Assembly (NCBI GenBank): GCA_033064195.1
Contig: JARBJD010000142.1
Span: 1 to 64,000 of the forward strand
Direction of reading: 5' to 3'
DNA from: Blattamonas nauphoetae
Taxonomy: Eukaryota; Preaxostyla; Oxymonadida
Length of the DNA: 64,000 bases
In this document: positions 21,590-33,794 of the stretch, piece after piece
Layout: each line of letters opens with the position of its first letter
Numbering within the stretch: the stretch's first letter is position 1
The notes under the pieces: generated by a model
The model's input: the letters and a program-made list of their open reading frames with translations, nothing else
What the model was told of the DNA's origin: nothing
The model's database searches: none
Made by a program: the position numbers and the translations under genes

Positions 21590-21860
21590 CTGCCATGACA
21601 TTGGACTTTTTGGTTGTGGGTTCGAGATCTTTTCTCTTTTCCTTGAACCAGACGATAATCAGGTCAATTCGAAGTTGAACCGACAGTTCTGTGTCATTCA
21701 TCCAGTTTGCAGTGGTAGGTGTTGAAATTTGCGAAAAGCTGGCGGAATTGATAATCATTCTGTGTGCTTCATGGGATGATCCTGATCTCCATGCTTACAA
21801 GGCAATTTCTGTTCTTCTGTCGGATTTCTTCGATAATCCGTTGTCCATCAGTGCATTCTG
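21590..21860 (+). pseudogene. ARM-like exon or fragment
   Basis: Plus-strand frame with EICEKLAELIIILCASWDD and SVLLSDFFDNPLS, the type of helix pair seen in the ARM-like genes nearby. Flanking splice sites are not clear and no larger gene can be built, so this may be a relic or a lone exon. Confidence 0.4.
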
Positions 21861-23249
21861 AATTGGAACTAAACACAATCTCATCCTGGTGGCGACAATC
21901 GATCTCTTGATGACTTTCCGTGTCTATCCGACGAGATTTGAATGATTCTGTATGCTACTTTCCTGTTTACTACATCATCATAGAAACATTCCAGATTTTG
22001 GTTATCACTCTTACACCCATCGCAAGTTTTATCCAAATCATCTGAATGCTATCGTTGACTTACAAAGAACAGAACCATACGACACAAATTTGCTTTTTTC
22101 ACAGATGCACACAGAATCAACACCATTTCTTTGTCAAAGTAGACCTAGATTTGTTCAATCCCCATTCTACACGTGCTTTTGACAAAACCTCACCCTCGAT
22201 TCTTGAATTTGCGAGTTCATTCGTCTGAATGTTCATTCAACCGACATTCTCAAGATCTGTATGCTCTCTTGACTTTTTTTCTTTATCATTTTCCCGTTGA
22301 TCAGCCTGTTCTTTCACAGAACAGCGAGTCTCACGATCATACCAAAAACCAGTGATATCTGCAGGAGAACTGGGATTCAAACCAACTTCCTGCTTTGTCA
22401 GTTGTATTTCACATTCTTTCATCGTTCACCTTGTTTAGAGTCCATGTCTCTCCTCCTCACCATGTCAACGTTTGCTTTTGCTTCACATGGTTCAGTGAAC
22501 CGAATTAGACTCTTAAGTGATGTAAAAGCGATAGTCGTGATCCAATCCAACTATCTCTCTTGTCCCTACAGTCTTGATCCGCCTCTCACACGATCCCATC
22601 TACAACCTGCTTTTTGGCATCTTCTTTGAGATATATCTCAACAAACGGTCTTACTATGTCTTTTTTGACATTGTTTGTTCCAACTCAGGAGTTTTAAAAT
22701 CTCGTTTCATCATCAATACATTGTTATTTTGAATTTCTCATCATACACAACCACATCTGTCTCTACCGGAATGGCTTTCCAAATCGAATGAAAATGAGAT
22801 TTCAACATGTTTCAAACTACCCAGGGCACAATCCGAGAGCTTGACAATGTCATGTTGTGATCGGTTCCCATAGACAATAATGATAGACATTTTGACATCA
22901 CAAAAAACCCTGTCACACAGGTATATGAAAAACAAGTATTGAACACATTGGCTGTGAGATAGGTGCCTGGATTGATGATTTAAAACATCGAATCAAGACA
23001 GAACTTGTAACAAATTGTTATGGTTGGATCGAAAGTTTACAGGATGTTCACAGATATGCCAATTGTGTGTTCTCCAATTTCCTTCACGATTGACATTTTC
23101 CACTCACTGTCGGCTTTTTCATCGTTTTTCCGTTCAGAATGAAATGGAAACACGAAGGAAAGATTCAAGAGTCTGTACTTATCGTATTCGTCCATTAAAT
23201 ACTATCTCTCTTTCTCGATTGTCAGGAAGGACACACGCTTCAATCTGTG
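21861..23249. other. No confident gene; possible 5' exons of the next gene
   Basis: AT-rich sequence without a supported frame. A polypyrimidine tract ending in GATTGTCAG at 23218-23224 looks like an acceptor just before the 23250 ATG, so non-coding or short coding upstream exons are likely. I see no repeat or RNA gene. Confidence 0.4.
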
Positions 23250-24344
23250 ATGGACGAACTGACGAGGCGAGGGAGAGACTTGAGAGAGTTTCTGCACACT
23301 CCATCGTGGCAGAGTGTGCCTGGGGTTATTCGGAGCTGGAAGGAAGGAGATGACAATGCACTTCTGGTGCAGTTGCTGGGCACTGTGAACGACGTGCTGA
23401 TGGAGGCATGCGATGCGGACATTCCAATTGTGATTGATCGCCTTCTCCACTCGTCGCTCTCTTCACTCGCCCAGAATCCGTCACTCCCAAAGAATGTGTT
23501 GATGCGAGTGACACACTGCTTGACCACTTTGAAGTCAGTTGGGGAAGGTCCATTTGTGATGATGGAGCGAGAGGAGTTGAGAATGATGGAGAGAAGAGCG
23601 GAGGAGCTGACAGAGGATATCAAAAAAGTGTCTCGACAGAAGGAAGAACAGGCCAAAACAATCATCGAGATGAGAAAGAAAGTGGAAGATCTGGAAGAGA
23701 AAGGAAGAGAGGAGAAAGAGAAGCAGAGGAGAGAGTTCGAGGAGATGATGAACGTCCAACGAGATGAGCGAGGACGACAGCTGAAGACACTCGGCGAACA
23801 TGCCATTGCATATTACAGTACGACCATCAACAAGCAAGAAAGCACATTTTCACAATCAGTGGATCGTCGCTCTTCTTTTCTCCTTTCGTTCGAAATCGGA
23901 CATGCTGTTGCTCGATTTTCTTTCGTTCTTGGATCAAAACCCGATTTGGATTTCTTCTTTGGAATTGTGGAGAGCATCCAATCAGAAGCCGCTTTCAGGT
24001 CGTGGTTTCCAGCGTTGAAGGGAGGAGCAGGATGGGGCATGAGTCTTCATCTCGGCAAGCACATGTTTCAGAACGGCAAACACGCTCATTCTGGGAAAGT
24101 GTATCTGGATTTGGTTCCTGGACAGACGATTGTGTTGGAGGCAGATGGAAGAGAAGGAAGGAAGACGCTCAAGCTATCGCAGGATGGACAAACACAACCA
24201 GCCTTCTTCACAAACATCCCTGTTCCCTTCCGATTCGCTGTTTCGATGTATTTTGGGAATGAAACTGTGTGAATTGAGTCACTCGAAGTGGTGGACGAGC
24301 CGCAGATGGTTGGAGGGACGATTGAGGGGCCGATGGATGAATGA
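23250..24344 (+). CDS. Coiled-coil SPRY protein with early in-frame TGA
   Basis: The ATG at 23250 follows a probable intron acceptor. The N-terminal helical domain (about residues 1-110) is followed by a Glu/Lys/Arg coiled coil (about 110-185, e.g. MRKKVEDLEEKGREEK) and a SPRY-like domain with VARFSFVLG, GWGMSLHLGKHMF and ADGREGRKTLKLSQDG. FFTNIPVPFRFAV is identical to the gene ending at 2984. The frame meets TGA at 24270-24272, where the paralogue has ACA. The same frame continues with IESLEVVDEPQMVGGTI, matching the paralogue's end, to a TGA at 24342-24344. The early stop is therefore a recent nonsense change or a read-through site. Related to the gene at 62332-63469 (shared VDEGPF/VGEGPF-type block before the coiled coil). 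Confidence 0.75.
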
Positions 24345-24399
24345 GACATCAACCATGATTCGTTGGAATCTGAACTGATCACACCGTTCTTTCTCTTAT

Positions 24400-25100
24400 T
24401 TTTCTTCTTTCTCTTCATAGGGTTTCCATTTTTCATCCACAGACTTCCCAGATCCATGAATTTGTGTCAATTCCAGTCTCAAACGCGGCTCCAGTGGTGT
24501 TGATGTGTCCTCAACCAGTGTCGGCGAGTTTGTGCGATCTTTCAGAATTGTTGACAACAGAAGTGATTGGAGGAACGGTGATTTTTATGTTGGATTGCTG
24601 TCATGTTCCTCGAATAGTGTTCGTGCACTTCGACCGGAATTGGGAGAACTCTTCTCTCTTCCCTCGTTTCACTGCACAGGATCAGAGTGATTGGAGAAAT
24701 CGTTTTCTGTGTTTTCATCTTGTCGAGACGCTCTGCGAAGAATTGTGAAGAATCAATCCTCATCTTCGCTTCGCTCCTCCTCCCCACCGAATATCGATTG
24801 AGTGGATACGAAAGATTCGATTGACGAAAGGACTGTCTGTATCTTCCCCATCTCTTACAGTGCGAGAGTGGTCTGAGCGATCTCTTTCTGATTCCATCCG
24901 ACTCTATTTGAATGGTGTCGAGTGGAGAGAGATGATCAATGGGTTGAATTGCGATGAAGAGCCCTGTTAGTTATTCTTTCTTTCAGAAGATTTGACGACG
25001 ATGATTCATGTGGGAGTGTTTCTGAACAACAATCTGGAATCGAGGATGTTGAGACAAACAGCGTGGAATTGGAATGATGGACGGGTTCTTCAAAGGAGCG
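24400..25100 (+). other. Fragmentary plus-strand coding remnants
   Basis: Short plus-strand frames (e.g. 24464-24748 and 24505-24690) with SPRY-like pieces such as SDWRNGDFYVGLLSC, but none joins cleanly by obvious introns. Possibly a decayed or intron-dense gene; not resolved. Confidence 0.25.
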
Positions 25101-25104
25101 ACAT

Positions 25105-26340
25105 TCAAAATGCGTTCGGTGTCATTCTCCCAAAGTCCAGACAGTGCGGTTCAGATGGCGAGTCAGATCCAACTCGAACTGTCATCACTGGAGTCGAAAT
25201 GGCGATGTCCAAAATGTGTCGAGCGTGCGTCTCGACGAGGCGGCGGAAGAAGGAAGGGTTTGTGTTGGCCATGCGGAAGTATGATCTGGGAGGGTCGGTG
25301 AACGAGCGAGGGGAGAGGAGGGAATCGAGAGTGAATGTTGGACCGAGGAGTGGTTCGCTGAGTTTTGTGAAGAGAGGAGAGGAAGACTGGGAGAGGGTGA
25401 CTGCGACCAACGGAAGATTGTTGATGAGAACAGCGATCTCGAAGACGTGGTCGAATGCAGCGAGATTCACTCCTGTTCAGTTGCCATCGAGAAAGGCTGA
25501 AGGGGATGCTGATTTCGATGTTGGCCAGCGTTGTCAGTGAAGTGAGTGCAGATGGCCTGCTGTTGTCGTTCCACACACTTGGCTGTTCTGACAATCCGGA
25601 TAGGTCGGGAGAGAAGAAGGGGAAGGAGCGAGGAAGCGTCGTTGTCGAGTGAAGCGCGTTTACAAGACAACCAGCGAATTGAATCCCAAGCTCGCTCGCG
25701 AAGTCAATTGGACTGTCTGGTTCTGATATTTCAGAGCGAGACATCAAATAAACACAACAGCCTGCTTCGGCACAAATCGACTGAGAAGTACTTTTCGTGT
25801 GATCCGACGCTCCCAACTCCTGAGGATGTCGAGGAGTGAATGCATTCTTCACAGCAAATGTCGTCGGAGTGGAGATGAGGAGTGCCTCTGTGTGTGGGAT
25901 GGACAGACCATGCGGACGAATGAACTGGCAGGGTCGGTGAATGAGCGAGGGGAGATGAGGGAGTCGAGAGGGATTGTTGTATCGAGGAGCGGTTCGCTGA
26001 GTTTGGTGAAGAGAGGAGAGGAAGACTGGCTGAGTGCGGAGATCAGGTTCAGGTGCCGATCGTGACGGAAGGGAGTGTCGGAGGGAGAAGAGGAGATTTC
26101 GACGGCTGTGAGAAACGAGTCGATGAGGTCGGGATGGGCTGAGGAATTGACGAAGACAATGCCTTCCACAAACGAGCAGTCAGAGCTGTGTGATAGACGC
26201 GGAAGGAGAAGGAGAGTGGCGTGATCATTGAGGAAGACTGGCGAGAGAATCCGAATCGTTCAGGCAAATCACGAAGTGATGCTAGAGTCAGTAAAGACCA
26301 CACGCAAACAGGATTGTCGATCCGAAACCAGAAACACTTC
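25105..26340 (-). repeat. Duplicated module downstream of the ARM gene
   Basis: Minus-strand frames at 25105-25470 and 25849-26169 share the block SQSSSPLFTKLSEPLL and a following LDSLxSPRSFTDP, so the segment is duplicated. The nearby stretch 26160-26330 contains LPERFGFSRQSSSMI, and homologous sequence follows the ARM genes at 35873 (about 35650-35860) and 30003 (about 29820-29990). It may be a 3' exon of the ARM genes or a separate companion gene in decay; splice sites are not clear. Confidence 0.45.
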
Positions 26341-26356
26341 GAAAAAAGAAGCCGGT

Positions 26357-27445
26357 TTAGAAAGGCCTAAAATCAAATTCTCGTGAGTTCATGCCCTGCA
26401 TGTTGTTCCAAACAATCGACGTGGAAATAATAAATTCTCCTTCGTATCCGTTCTTGCTGTTTTGCATCTTTTCTTCGATCACATCTTCGAGACCCTCCAT
26501 TCTCAACATTCGATCAACTTCATTCTCCATCTGTCGCTGATCTCCCCGTGGTCTGTTCCATTCTCGCCGGGCATTGACCTTGTCACACAGAAATAACCAG
26601 ATTGAGTAATCATTTTTGATGAATGTGAGATAACTTGGGATCGTGAGGACGACAGGCATATTCACGATAAAATCCATTGTCGGTTGATAGAAAGGAGATA
26701 TGCGGAGGAGTCGGGTCAGGAGAACCAGAAAATTATAGGATTGTTCGCCATCGACGATGAAATAGCGGTTCACGCATAAATAGCAAAAATATGGCTCGCA
26801 TGGTGCGAGAACTTGCTTCAAAACCGTCTCGTGAGCAGCTAGTTGTTCATTCCGATCTCTATTTGCGACATGTGCGACAGTATCCGAGATTGAGAGTAAG
26901 AGAGAGATCTCAATGATTTTCAAGAGATGGACGTGGATATTTCCTGTTTCTACAAAAGAGAGAGACAGTGGATTAAGAGTGATGATGAGTCGAGGGATCA
27001 GATCAGCTTTGACGAGGGCTAGTCGGACGTGGAGTGAACTGAGCGAAAATAGATCTTCAAGTATCTTCATTGTTGTTGAGATAATGAGGTGACTTGGTGT
27101 TGAAATGAGTACTACAATGGACTGTACGAAATCTGTCGAAAATTCATCAGTGGACGATGCAATGGTGTTGAGAAAAGCATCAACAGAATCCATATCCTCC
27201 AGAACCACAGATCTCAGAAATGTCACGGCTTTAGCTTCTAAAGAGTCATCAAGAACAGACTGCATCTTCACTGTGGCGATGAGAGACTGAAATACAACGG
27301 CTTTGTCGTGTGTAGTTTGACGACGAATGCTCTTTCTCCAATTCAGGAAAGGAATACAATCTATGGAGAATGAAAAAGTAGACGAAGACACACCAGAGCA
27401 AGGAGAATCCGTGGAGGGAGATGTTTTCGTGTCTAAGGTCATCAT
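26357..27445 (-). CDS. ARM-like family protein, array copy A
   Basis: 362-codon frame, start MMTLDTKTSP at 27445, matching the start of copies B and D. Conserved landmarks: FLNWRK, SLEAKAVTFL, FVQSIVVLISTPS, LVKADLIPRLIITLNPLSLSF, FYQPTMDFIVNMPV, REWNRP and the signature MLRMEGLEDVIEE, ending WNNMQGMNSREF. Predicted all-helical solenoid with no catalytic motifs. It is about 45-50 per cent identical by eye to copy B at 30003-31070. It looks intact as a single exon, although a downstream exon cannot be excluded. Function unknown. Confidence 0.75.
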   Translation of the reverse strand: MMTLDTKTSPSTDSPCSGVSSSTFSFSIDCIPFLNWRKSIRRQTTHDKAVVFQSLIATVKMQSVLDDSLEAKAVTFLRSVVLEDMDSVDAFLNTIASSTDEFSTDFVQSIVVLISTPSHLIISTTMKILEDLFSLSSLHVRLALVKADLIPRLIITLNPLSLSFVETGNIHVHLLKIIEISLLLSISDTVAHVANRDRNEQLAAHETVLKQVLAPCEPYFCYLCVNRYFIVDGEQSYNFLVLLTRLLRISPFYQPTMDFIVNMPVVLTIPSYLTFIKNDYSIWLFLCDKVNARREWNRPRGDQRQMENEVDRMLRMEGLEDVIEEKMQNSKNGYEGEFIISTSIVWNNMQGMNSREFDFRPF

Positions 27446-29041
27446 TCAGTTTGATTCTGAGTTAGATCACTCGTTATGGGTCAGTTTCAGAAAAGGAAAA
27501 CAAAGATGTTGAGATGAGTTCCGTGTCAGGATTCATTTAAACATTCATTATCTGTAATATCCATCACTCATTCGTCGTCTTTTCCCTCGCGTCTCTTCTC
27601 CCACCAGTCTCCTTCTCGGGGCAAATTGGAGTGGATAGCTGATTTGCTGGCTGACGATTCACTGTTGTCATCAATCCGTAACTTACCCATTGTAAGTGTT
27701 CGTATTAGAGTAGACAGTGATTCGGAACTTGAGCCTGACGAAGGTTCAGAATGCGGTTGACACCGTTCTGTCCTGTCACGACTCCGAAGCGAGTGGTTGG
27801 AACATGTGGGATCGGTGGAGTTGGGGTTTGTTGGGAGGGCGATAATGAAAATGATGAGATGCTGTAGGAGAGTGAGTCTTCTGAAGTTGTTTTGGGAACG
27901 CTGGAATGCACGATGAGAGACGAGTTCTGTTCAAGTTTAGTGTTGGATGTTGTCCAATCAAGAATGAGTCCCGCGAGGGTGTGAACGAAAGCGGGTTCGA
28001 ATATGTTGGTGACGGTTGTGTTTTTGACGGAGAAGAAAGCGAGAACTGTCGACATAAGCCGAATTACCATTGTTCGAATGCATCGTCAGTCTTCCCAGCC
28101 GAGACAGCTCATCCGATGAAAGTCCGTTAAACACTGCCTCATCCGAGAACCATCCACCGAACACCTGCAGCTGCTGATGAAGCAGAATCATCGCTGCTCT
28201 TTTCACATCACCTCCCATCCCCTCACTCAGCCAAGCAAGTTCTGTTCATCAATTTCGTTCGATTGAGAACTGCCACAGGTCGTTCAGTCTGTCTTCCCCC
28301 CATTCGAGGCAACACCATGTCCGTGAAACACGGACAGACTCTCAGCGTGTTCGCAGAGTGACTTGTCGTGACAATGGAATGGACGTCGTTCATGAGCAGT
28401 TGTCGTCGTTAAGTCCCACAAACGCGGAGAATCAGCCAAATGCGGAGACTTTGCTGTGGGTCATGCTGTTGTGGGAACTCTGTCGATGGAATTGGAGACG
28501 AGAGTGGATGTTGGGTGGGATCGATGGAGATTTTGATCATGTGTCCAGCTACTGTCCCGCTGTTTACTCCACCGAAGAGATCGAACGTGAGCCGTGGCGA
28601 GAGGCGGAATTACAGCAGAATATTGATCCAAGGGCGACAAGGTCGAGTCGCAAGGGAGGGCGTGTTTGTCGCGTGTCTGATATTCCAATATTCGATGTTC
28701 TCGTCAATTTCGTATTTCACTGTCGTGTCGCCGAGTCCTTCCGCATAACCTCCAAAACCGAAGCACCACGAACTCGACGGAGGGGAATAGAGTTGTGAGC
28801 GTGTGGCGAATAACCTTCGAACGATGTCCTGAGGGGTTGGATCAGAGACAGGATGAGGTGTGAAGGTTGTGTCCAGAGAATACGGTTGGAAGAATCTGGG
28901 ATGTGCTGATGCATTGGCCAGAATCAAGAGTGGAGAGAGGAGGTGGCGAGTGGGTGAAGCTCCAAAATCCCGTTCCCAGAAAGGGTTAGTGTGTCTGTTT
29001 CTACCCCCACCATGGTAAGTTTACGCCCTGCTGGTTGCTGT
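27446..29041 (-). pseudogene. Fragments of array genes
   Basis: Minus-strand frames such as 27705-28070 (STVLAFFSVKNTTVTNIFEP, a helix pair of ARM type), 27958-28218 (LLHQQLQVFGGWFSDEAVFN) and 28610-28927 (FGFGGYAEGLGDTTV) are open but disconnected, with no consistent splice sites. They look like pieces of ARM-array units that have been rearranged. No intact gene can be supported. Confidence 0.35.
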
Positions 29042-29279
29042 ATTCACTCGATTTGAAAATAATCCATCCTCTGATAAGGTGTTAGATATTGGAGAAATTT
29101 CTCCGCTTTCTCTTCCAAAGAGTGATCAAGTCCATGGTGAAACTTCAATGTGGCAACGAGAGACCGAAACACAACACCCTTTTCATTGGAAGTTTCAAGT
29201 TCTTCTTCATCCCAAATCAGGAATGGTGAGCAATCTGGAGAAAATGGTCAATGAGTGGAGGACAAATCAGATCGATTAG
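29042..29279 (-). pseudogene. ARM-family N-terminal fragment
   Basis: Minus-strand reading matches the N-terminal region of copies A, B and D: FSPDCSPFLIWDEEEL, then GVVFRSLVATLKFHHGLDHS and LEEKAEKFLQYL. It contains an in-frame TGA before the FSPDCSPF block and ends at TGA 29056-29058. The rest of the gene is missing here, so it is a truncated duplicate, closest to copy B. Confidence 0.7.
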
Positions 29280-29995
29280 GATGAAAGGATAGTTGGGGCA
29301 TGTGATGGGAGTGATGGCTGTGGCGTGTTTGTCGACTTCGGGGAAGTTGATGAAGGGGAGTTTTCGTTTCGCTCATCTGCGAAGTCGAACTGATGCATAT
29401 TCTGAGTCAAGCTACGTTCGTGATGGCCTGAGGATGGATCATGGACGTCGGAGAGAAGGGTGAAGTGATCGGTCTGCTCGTGAAAAGAAGAAAGCGGAGA
29501 GCAACAGCATAAACCGTCGAAGTGATGGATGACTGACAAACGGTATGAACTCAGAGATGATGGGCTGGGCGCGGCTGAGAGGAGTGGAACGGACAAAGCG
29601 AGGATACGGTCAACAGCGGGTGTATCTGCGTGGAAGGAGGTGTTCGTCAGGAGGGACAGAAGAACCAATCCGAAATGACCAGAAGTGTTGAGAAGGTGAT
29701 TGACCATGATCCGTCTGCTGGGGAGTGAGTCCATCCTTCTGTCGAGTGTGGTTGGCATTGGCTTTGGTGATGTGTGAAGGAACAACTTGCCATCAGGTGC
29801 CGTGTCGTCGGTGAGATCGATGAAAAGTGACACCGAACTTTGTCTGTGGTGGTAAAGACTGGCAGAGAGAAAATCCCAATCTTTCCGACAAACGAAACCA
29901 TGACATGATATCAGAGCAGACAAGGATCACACACAAACAGTGTCGTCGGTAGGAAGCTAGAAACAGGTCGAGAGAGTCGCAGGTTCTTGACTGTC
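29276..29995 (-). CDS. Companion-module frame next to array copy B
   Basis: 215-codon minus-strand frame (29923-29276) plus the homologous stretch up to 29995. It corresponds to the module that follows copies A and D (shared FRLSERLGFSL in an adjoining frame). The open frame is Ser/Leu/His-rich with no recognisable domain. It could be a real 3' exon, or simply an open shadow of a decayed module. Confidence 0.3.
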
Positions 29996-30002
29996 TTAAT
30001 TC

Positions 30003-31070
30003 TTATTCTGGAAGGTTCATGCCCTGCAGGTTGTTCCATTCGATCGAACGGGCAACAATTGATCCTCCGATAAAGGTGTTTTTGTCGTTTTGCAGCTTTG
30101 CCTCCATCGCGTCTTCGCAGCCTTCCATTCTCAATATTCGAACCACTTTCTTCCACATCTGTCGCAAAACTCCGCCTGTTTTGTTCCATTCCCGCTGGAT
30201 ACCGACAATTAAAGACAGGAAATTCCAGATTGACCGTTCAGACTCGAAGAACGTGAGACAACTTGGGATCGAGAGAAAGAGAGGCATATGAAGAACAAAT
30301 TCCATCGTTGGTTGATAGTATGGACATATTCGGAGGAGTCTGGTGAGAAGAATCATGAACATGTCTGATAGCTTCACATCGGTGATCGAATATCGGTTCA
30401 AGCACAAATGGCAAATGTACTTCTCGGAAGGTGTGAGAACTTGTTGAAAAACAGTCTTGTGAACAGTTAGTTGTCCATCGGCATCTTTAATTTCGAGTTC
30501 CTCGAGACAATCTGGAGTTGTGAGCCAGAGAGAATAGGTGATGCTTGAAAGGAGATTAGTGTGGATATTGACTGCTTCTGCAAAAGAAAGTGACTGTGGA
30601 TTGAGAGTCATGTTGAGCTGAGGGACTAGATCGGCTTTGACAAGGAGATATCGAACTTTAAATGAACACCAAAAGGTCAGTGTGTCGAGTATCTCCATTG
30701 CTGCTTTGGTGATTGCATTATTGGGGGTGGAAATGAGTACTACAATTGACTGTACGAAGTTGGTCAATGATTCATCAGCTATTTGGGCAAAGCTGCTGAG
30801 AAAAGCATCGGCTGAAGATTGACAACAAGATGTTACAAATTCGAGAAATTTCACTGCTTTAGCTTCCAAAGAGTGATCAAGTTCATGGTGTAACTTCAAT
30901 GTGGCAACGAGAGACCGAAAGATAACGGTATTTTCTCGAATTGACTGAAGTTTTTCTTCGCGCCAATTCAGGAAAGGTGAGCAATCCATTGAAAGTGGCG
31001 AATGAAGGGAGGACAAGTCTGAGCGTCCTGTACTTGAGGAGGTGTCATTTTCCTCGATAATTGTTGTCAT
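30003..31070 (-). CDS. ARM-like family protein, array copy B
   Basis: The ATG at 31070 (MTTIIEENDTSS) aligns with the starts of copies A and D and is preferred to the upstream hydrophobic extension from 31322. About 355 residues: SPFLNWREEK, SLVATLKLHHELDHSLEAK, FVQSIVVLISTPN, LVKADLVPQLNMTLNPQSLSF, YYQPTMEFVLHMPL, REWNKT and the signature ILRMEGCEDAMEAK, ending NNLQGMNLPE with TAA. All-helical, no enzyme motif. Full length and apparently intact, so the best representative of the family in the window. Confidence 0.77.
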   Translation of the reverse strand: MTTIIEENDTSSSTGRSDLSSLHSPLSMDCSPFLNWREEKLQSIRENTVIFRSLVATLKLHHELDHSLEAKAVKFLEFVTSCCQSSADAFLSSFAQIADESLTNFVQSIVVLISTPNNAITKAAMEILDTLTFWCSFKVRYLLVKADLVPQLNMTLNPQSLSFAEAVNIHTNLLSSITYSLWLTTPDCLEELEIKDADGQLTVHKTVFQQVLTPSEKYICHLCLNRYSITDVKLSDMFMILLTRLLRICPYYQPTMEFVLHMPLFLSIPSCLTFFESERSIWNFLSLIVGIQREWNKTGGVLRQMWKKVVRILRMEGCEDAMEAKLQNDKNTFIGGSIVARSIEWNNLQGMNLPE

Positions 31071-31555
31071 TATGTTTGAGTGTGTGAGAACTGCTCGGTA
31101 TGGGTCAGAGCAATGGTAGAAACAACAAGAGTAAAATGAGCGGTTCACTGAAAAGGAAGAACAAAAATCAAATGTCGAATAATAACGAAGACTCAGCCGA
31201 TTCATGAATGAAGAGGGAGCGTTGGAACGAGAATGAGAGAAAGACTGAAGTAGAACGTCGAAGAACAACGAATGAACGAGTGAGACAGATAGGAATGCAG
31301 AAGAAGAGATGTATGCGAACATGGTTGTGGTTCAGCATGTCTTTTCGACCATCCTTTCAAATTTATCCTTCCATCGTTCAGTTGCGAAGGGAGTTTTCGA
31401 GTGAACTGCAATGTGTGGTACGAGCGAGAGTGTGAGCAACGATAAGAAACGAGTGATGGGTCGAGCGAAGTTGGAGGGTGTCATCCTGACTAGCTGAACT
31501 GCCAATTGTGGCCAAGGAGCGATTGCGTGTTCGCTGATTCGAATGTGTGACTTGA

Positions 31556-31592
31556 GACTGTGGTGGAGACTGTGGTGGAGACTGTGGTGGAC
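31556..31592. repeat. 12-bp direct repeat, three copies
   Basis: GACTGTGGTGGA repeated three times in tandem, the third copy followed by CGG. Minor microsatellite-like feature next to the mariner insertion. Confidence 0.7.
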
Positions 31593-31660
31593 GGCGTTGA
31601 ATGAAGATGTGGTGTCAGAGACGAGGCACGTGATGCATTAGTAGCTTTTCCACCACCATA

Positions 31661-31695
31661 TAGGGGGTGCATTAATTCCGTCCCCTCGGGTTTTC
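31661..31695 (+). repeat. mariner left TIR
   Basis: 35 bp, one mismatch (C at position 18, versus A in the right TIR) to the reverse complement of 33795-33829. Confidence 0.92.
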
Positions 31696-32048
31696 TCTCA
31701 TACGAAGCTGAGAATCGAGTTTATTTTTTCTCCAACGTCTGAAACATAGCCAATTCATATTTCAACCTGATTTTTCGTCATATTGTCCTTTTAGTCACTC
31801 AAATCACCCAAATCTCACGATTTTCAAGTCAGTTTTCGTTCAATGTGAGACTATGATTATGCAAAACTTCACATTTGGAGTTGTTTTCATCTAATTTCTT
31901 AAAATTTGTGAAAACAAAACAGACAGAAAGCTTGATTAACAGATGAAGTGAGATGAACAGGATCTTGATCTCCCTCATTTAACGGTGGTCATCGCGGTTC
32001 TGATCTTGCGCGTAGAGAAGCTCAGCTCCTATGAATGTGAAAAGATCA

Positions 32049-33096
32049 TCAAAAACACGAATGCATACTTTTATCGTAATAATTTCCATTATTTCGAATA
32101 ACATGGGTCAATCGCTTGATCCATGATTGAAAAATACGAATTCGATGAGGTCTGGTGAATCGTGCCATTTCCTGGTTCAAAGCATGTGATATTTCTTCGA
32201 TGTTGTTGAACGTTCGTCCTCTGAGGCGATCCTTAATCGTGCCGAAAATTGCAAAGTCGCAAGGGCTGATGTCGGGTGAGTACGCGGGGTGTGGCATTGT
32301 TTGGATGTTAGAGTCTTGAAGATATTGATTGACCAGCTCTGATCGGTGGGGTGCTGCGTTATCGAAATGAAGGATGATCGGACCTTCAAACCCCGCCTGG
32401 TTCGAAAGATACCTGTCCAATGGCTGAATAATGCTGTCTCGAAAGTATCTACCAGTGATTGTTTGACCTTGATCGAGGGGTTCAATGATTGGAGTGAAAT
32501 TAATGCCGAAGAAGATCGTGAACATGATCTTCCGTTGAAATGGCGAGGATCTTGCACTTGTGCACGATCCTCGCCCCTTCTACACCATCTGTGAGACATT
32601 GGGTAAGAGAAATAAAACTGCGACTCATCCCCGTGAATACGGTGGGCCACTTTCGTCGTCGTTCCCTGTGTAAGATTCTCAGCATTTGTCGAGCACATTC
32701 TACTCTTTGGATCTTATCGGCTGGTGTTAGGACATGTGGGACTTTCCGGGGTGTTATTTTGACATACCCGGCTGCAGCAGTCGCCTTTTTCACTGTGTGA
32801 GGTGAGACTCTGCACACTTTCCCTGTTTTCGTTGAACTTATCTGCGGTTCTCGTACTATTCGGTTTATTATCCGCCGACGCTTTGCTAAATCCGGTGGTC
32901 GTCCAGGTGGTGATCTCGATTTTAAGCGGAATGTGTTTGCCTCCAACATGCGCCAATGCTTTCTGATTGTCTTTTGACAGGGAGGATTTTGGAGGTGTAC
33001 ACGGGCTTCCCGGATACATCGGAGGACGTCCCATCCCTTGCGATGGCAGCTTTGAATGTATGCTCGGTCCCGAATCCGGTACTCCTCGGTCACCAT
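32049..33096 (-). pseudogene. mariner transposase, two frameshifts
   Basis: Cut-and-paste DDE transposase. The N-terminal frame (from MVTEEYRIRDR at 33096) holds the paired helix-turn-helix DNA-binding region, including the GRPPDLAKRR linker. The first catalytic Asp is in HGDESQFYF, in a second frame around 32600-32640. The third frame (from about 32550) contains FTIFFGINF, HFDNAAPHRS with the second Asp, and YSPDISPCDFAIFG with the third Asp, 34 residues later. DD34D with PCDF is the mariner-family arrangement. Two frame changes, near 32640 and 32560, break the gene; the rest is well preserved. Confidence 0.88.
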
Positions 33097-33794
33097 ATCA
33101 AAAATAGGGTTTGATCCTTCTCAAGATTTGGCATATTTCTCATATTAATACAAAACGATGACTTTAAATACTCTCCAGCATCAGACCTCAAATAATCTTT
33201 TGAATAGGATCATTCCAGTGTTCGAAACTGGTAGATACGTCCAATGATTCCAAGTCGATCCTATTCGTGTTGGTACACTTGTCAAATATGAATCTTGCGA
33301 TTCCGTCTCATCCATTTTCCTTTGCTTCGGTCGACTCCCCAAGTCTAAATGTTGAAAGAGTATCCAGCCTGGATTGAGTTGAACCATTTTGAAACAGCAC
33401 GATCTGCATGATATGAGACCCTGCAATCAATCCTCTACTACTCACAATCCACCAGATCAAGTTCTAATATATGAATGCAGGATTCTCCAGTCGACTATTT
33501 CAACTCGTGAAGGGCATCCACACTTTTCATCATCATCCTCCTCATGTCTCGACTTGCAATGATTTACGGTTATTCTTCGCCGATTTGTTCAATTTTCAAA
33601 TCATTGATTTAATTGTCTAACTCCTTAATTCAAGAAAGTGGATAGTAGACCTGAAAGTTCAACCCGAAATGAGATATTGACTGAATCAAGAGCTGAATGC
33701 AATTTCAACGAGAAAAATGAGCTTTATTCTGACCGCTGGTCAAGTTTCGGTGGTTGACTGGTATTGTTTCATTGTTCCATTCGCTAGAAAGGCT

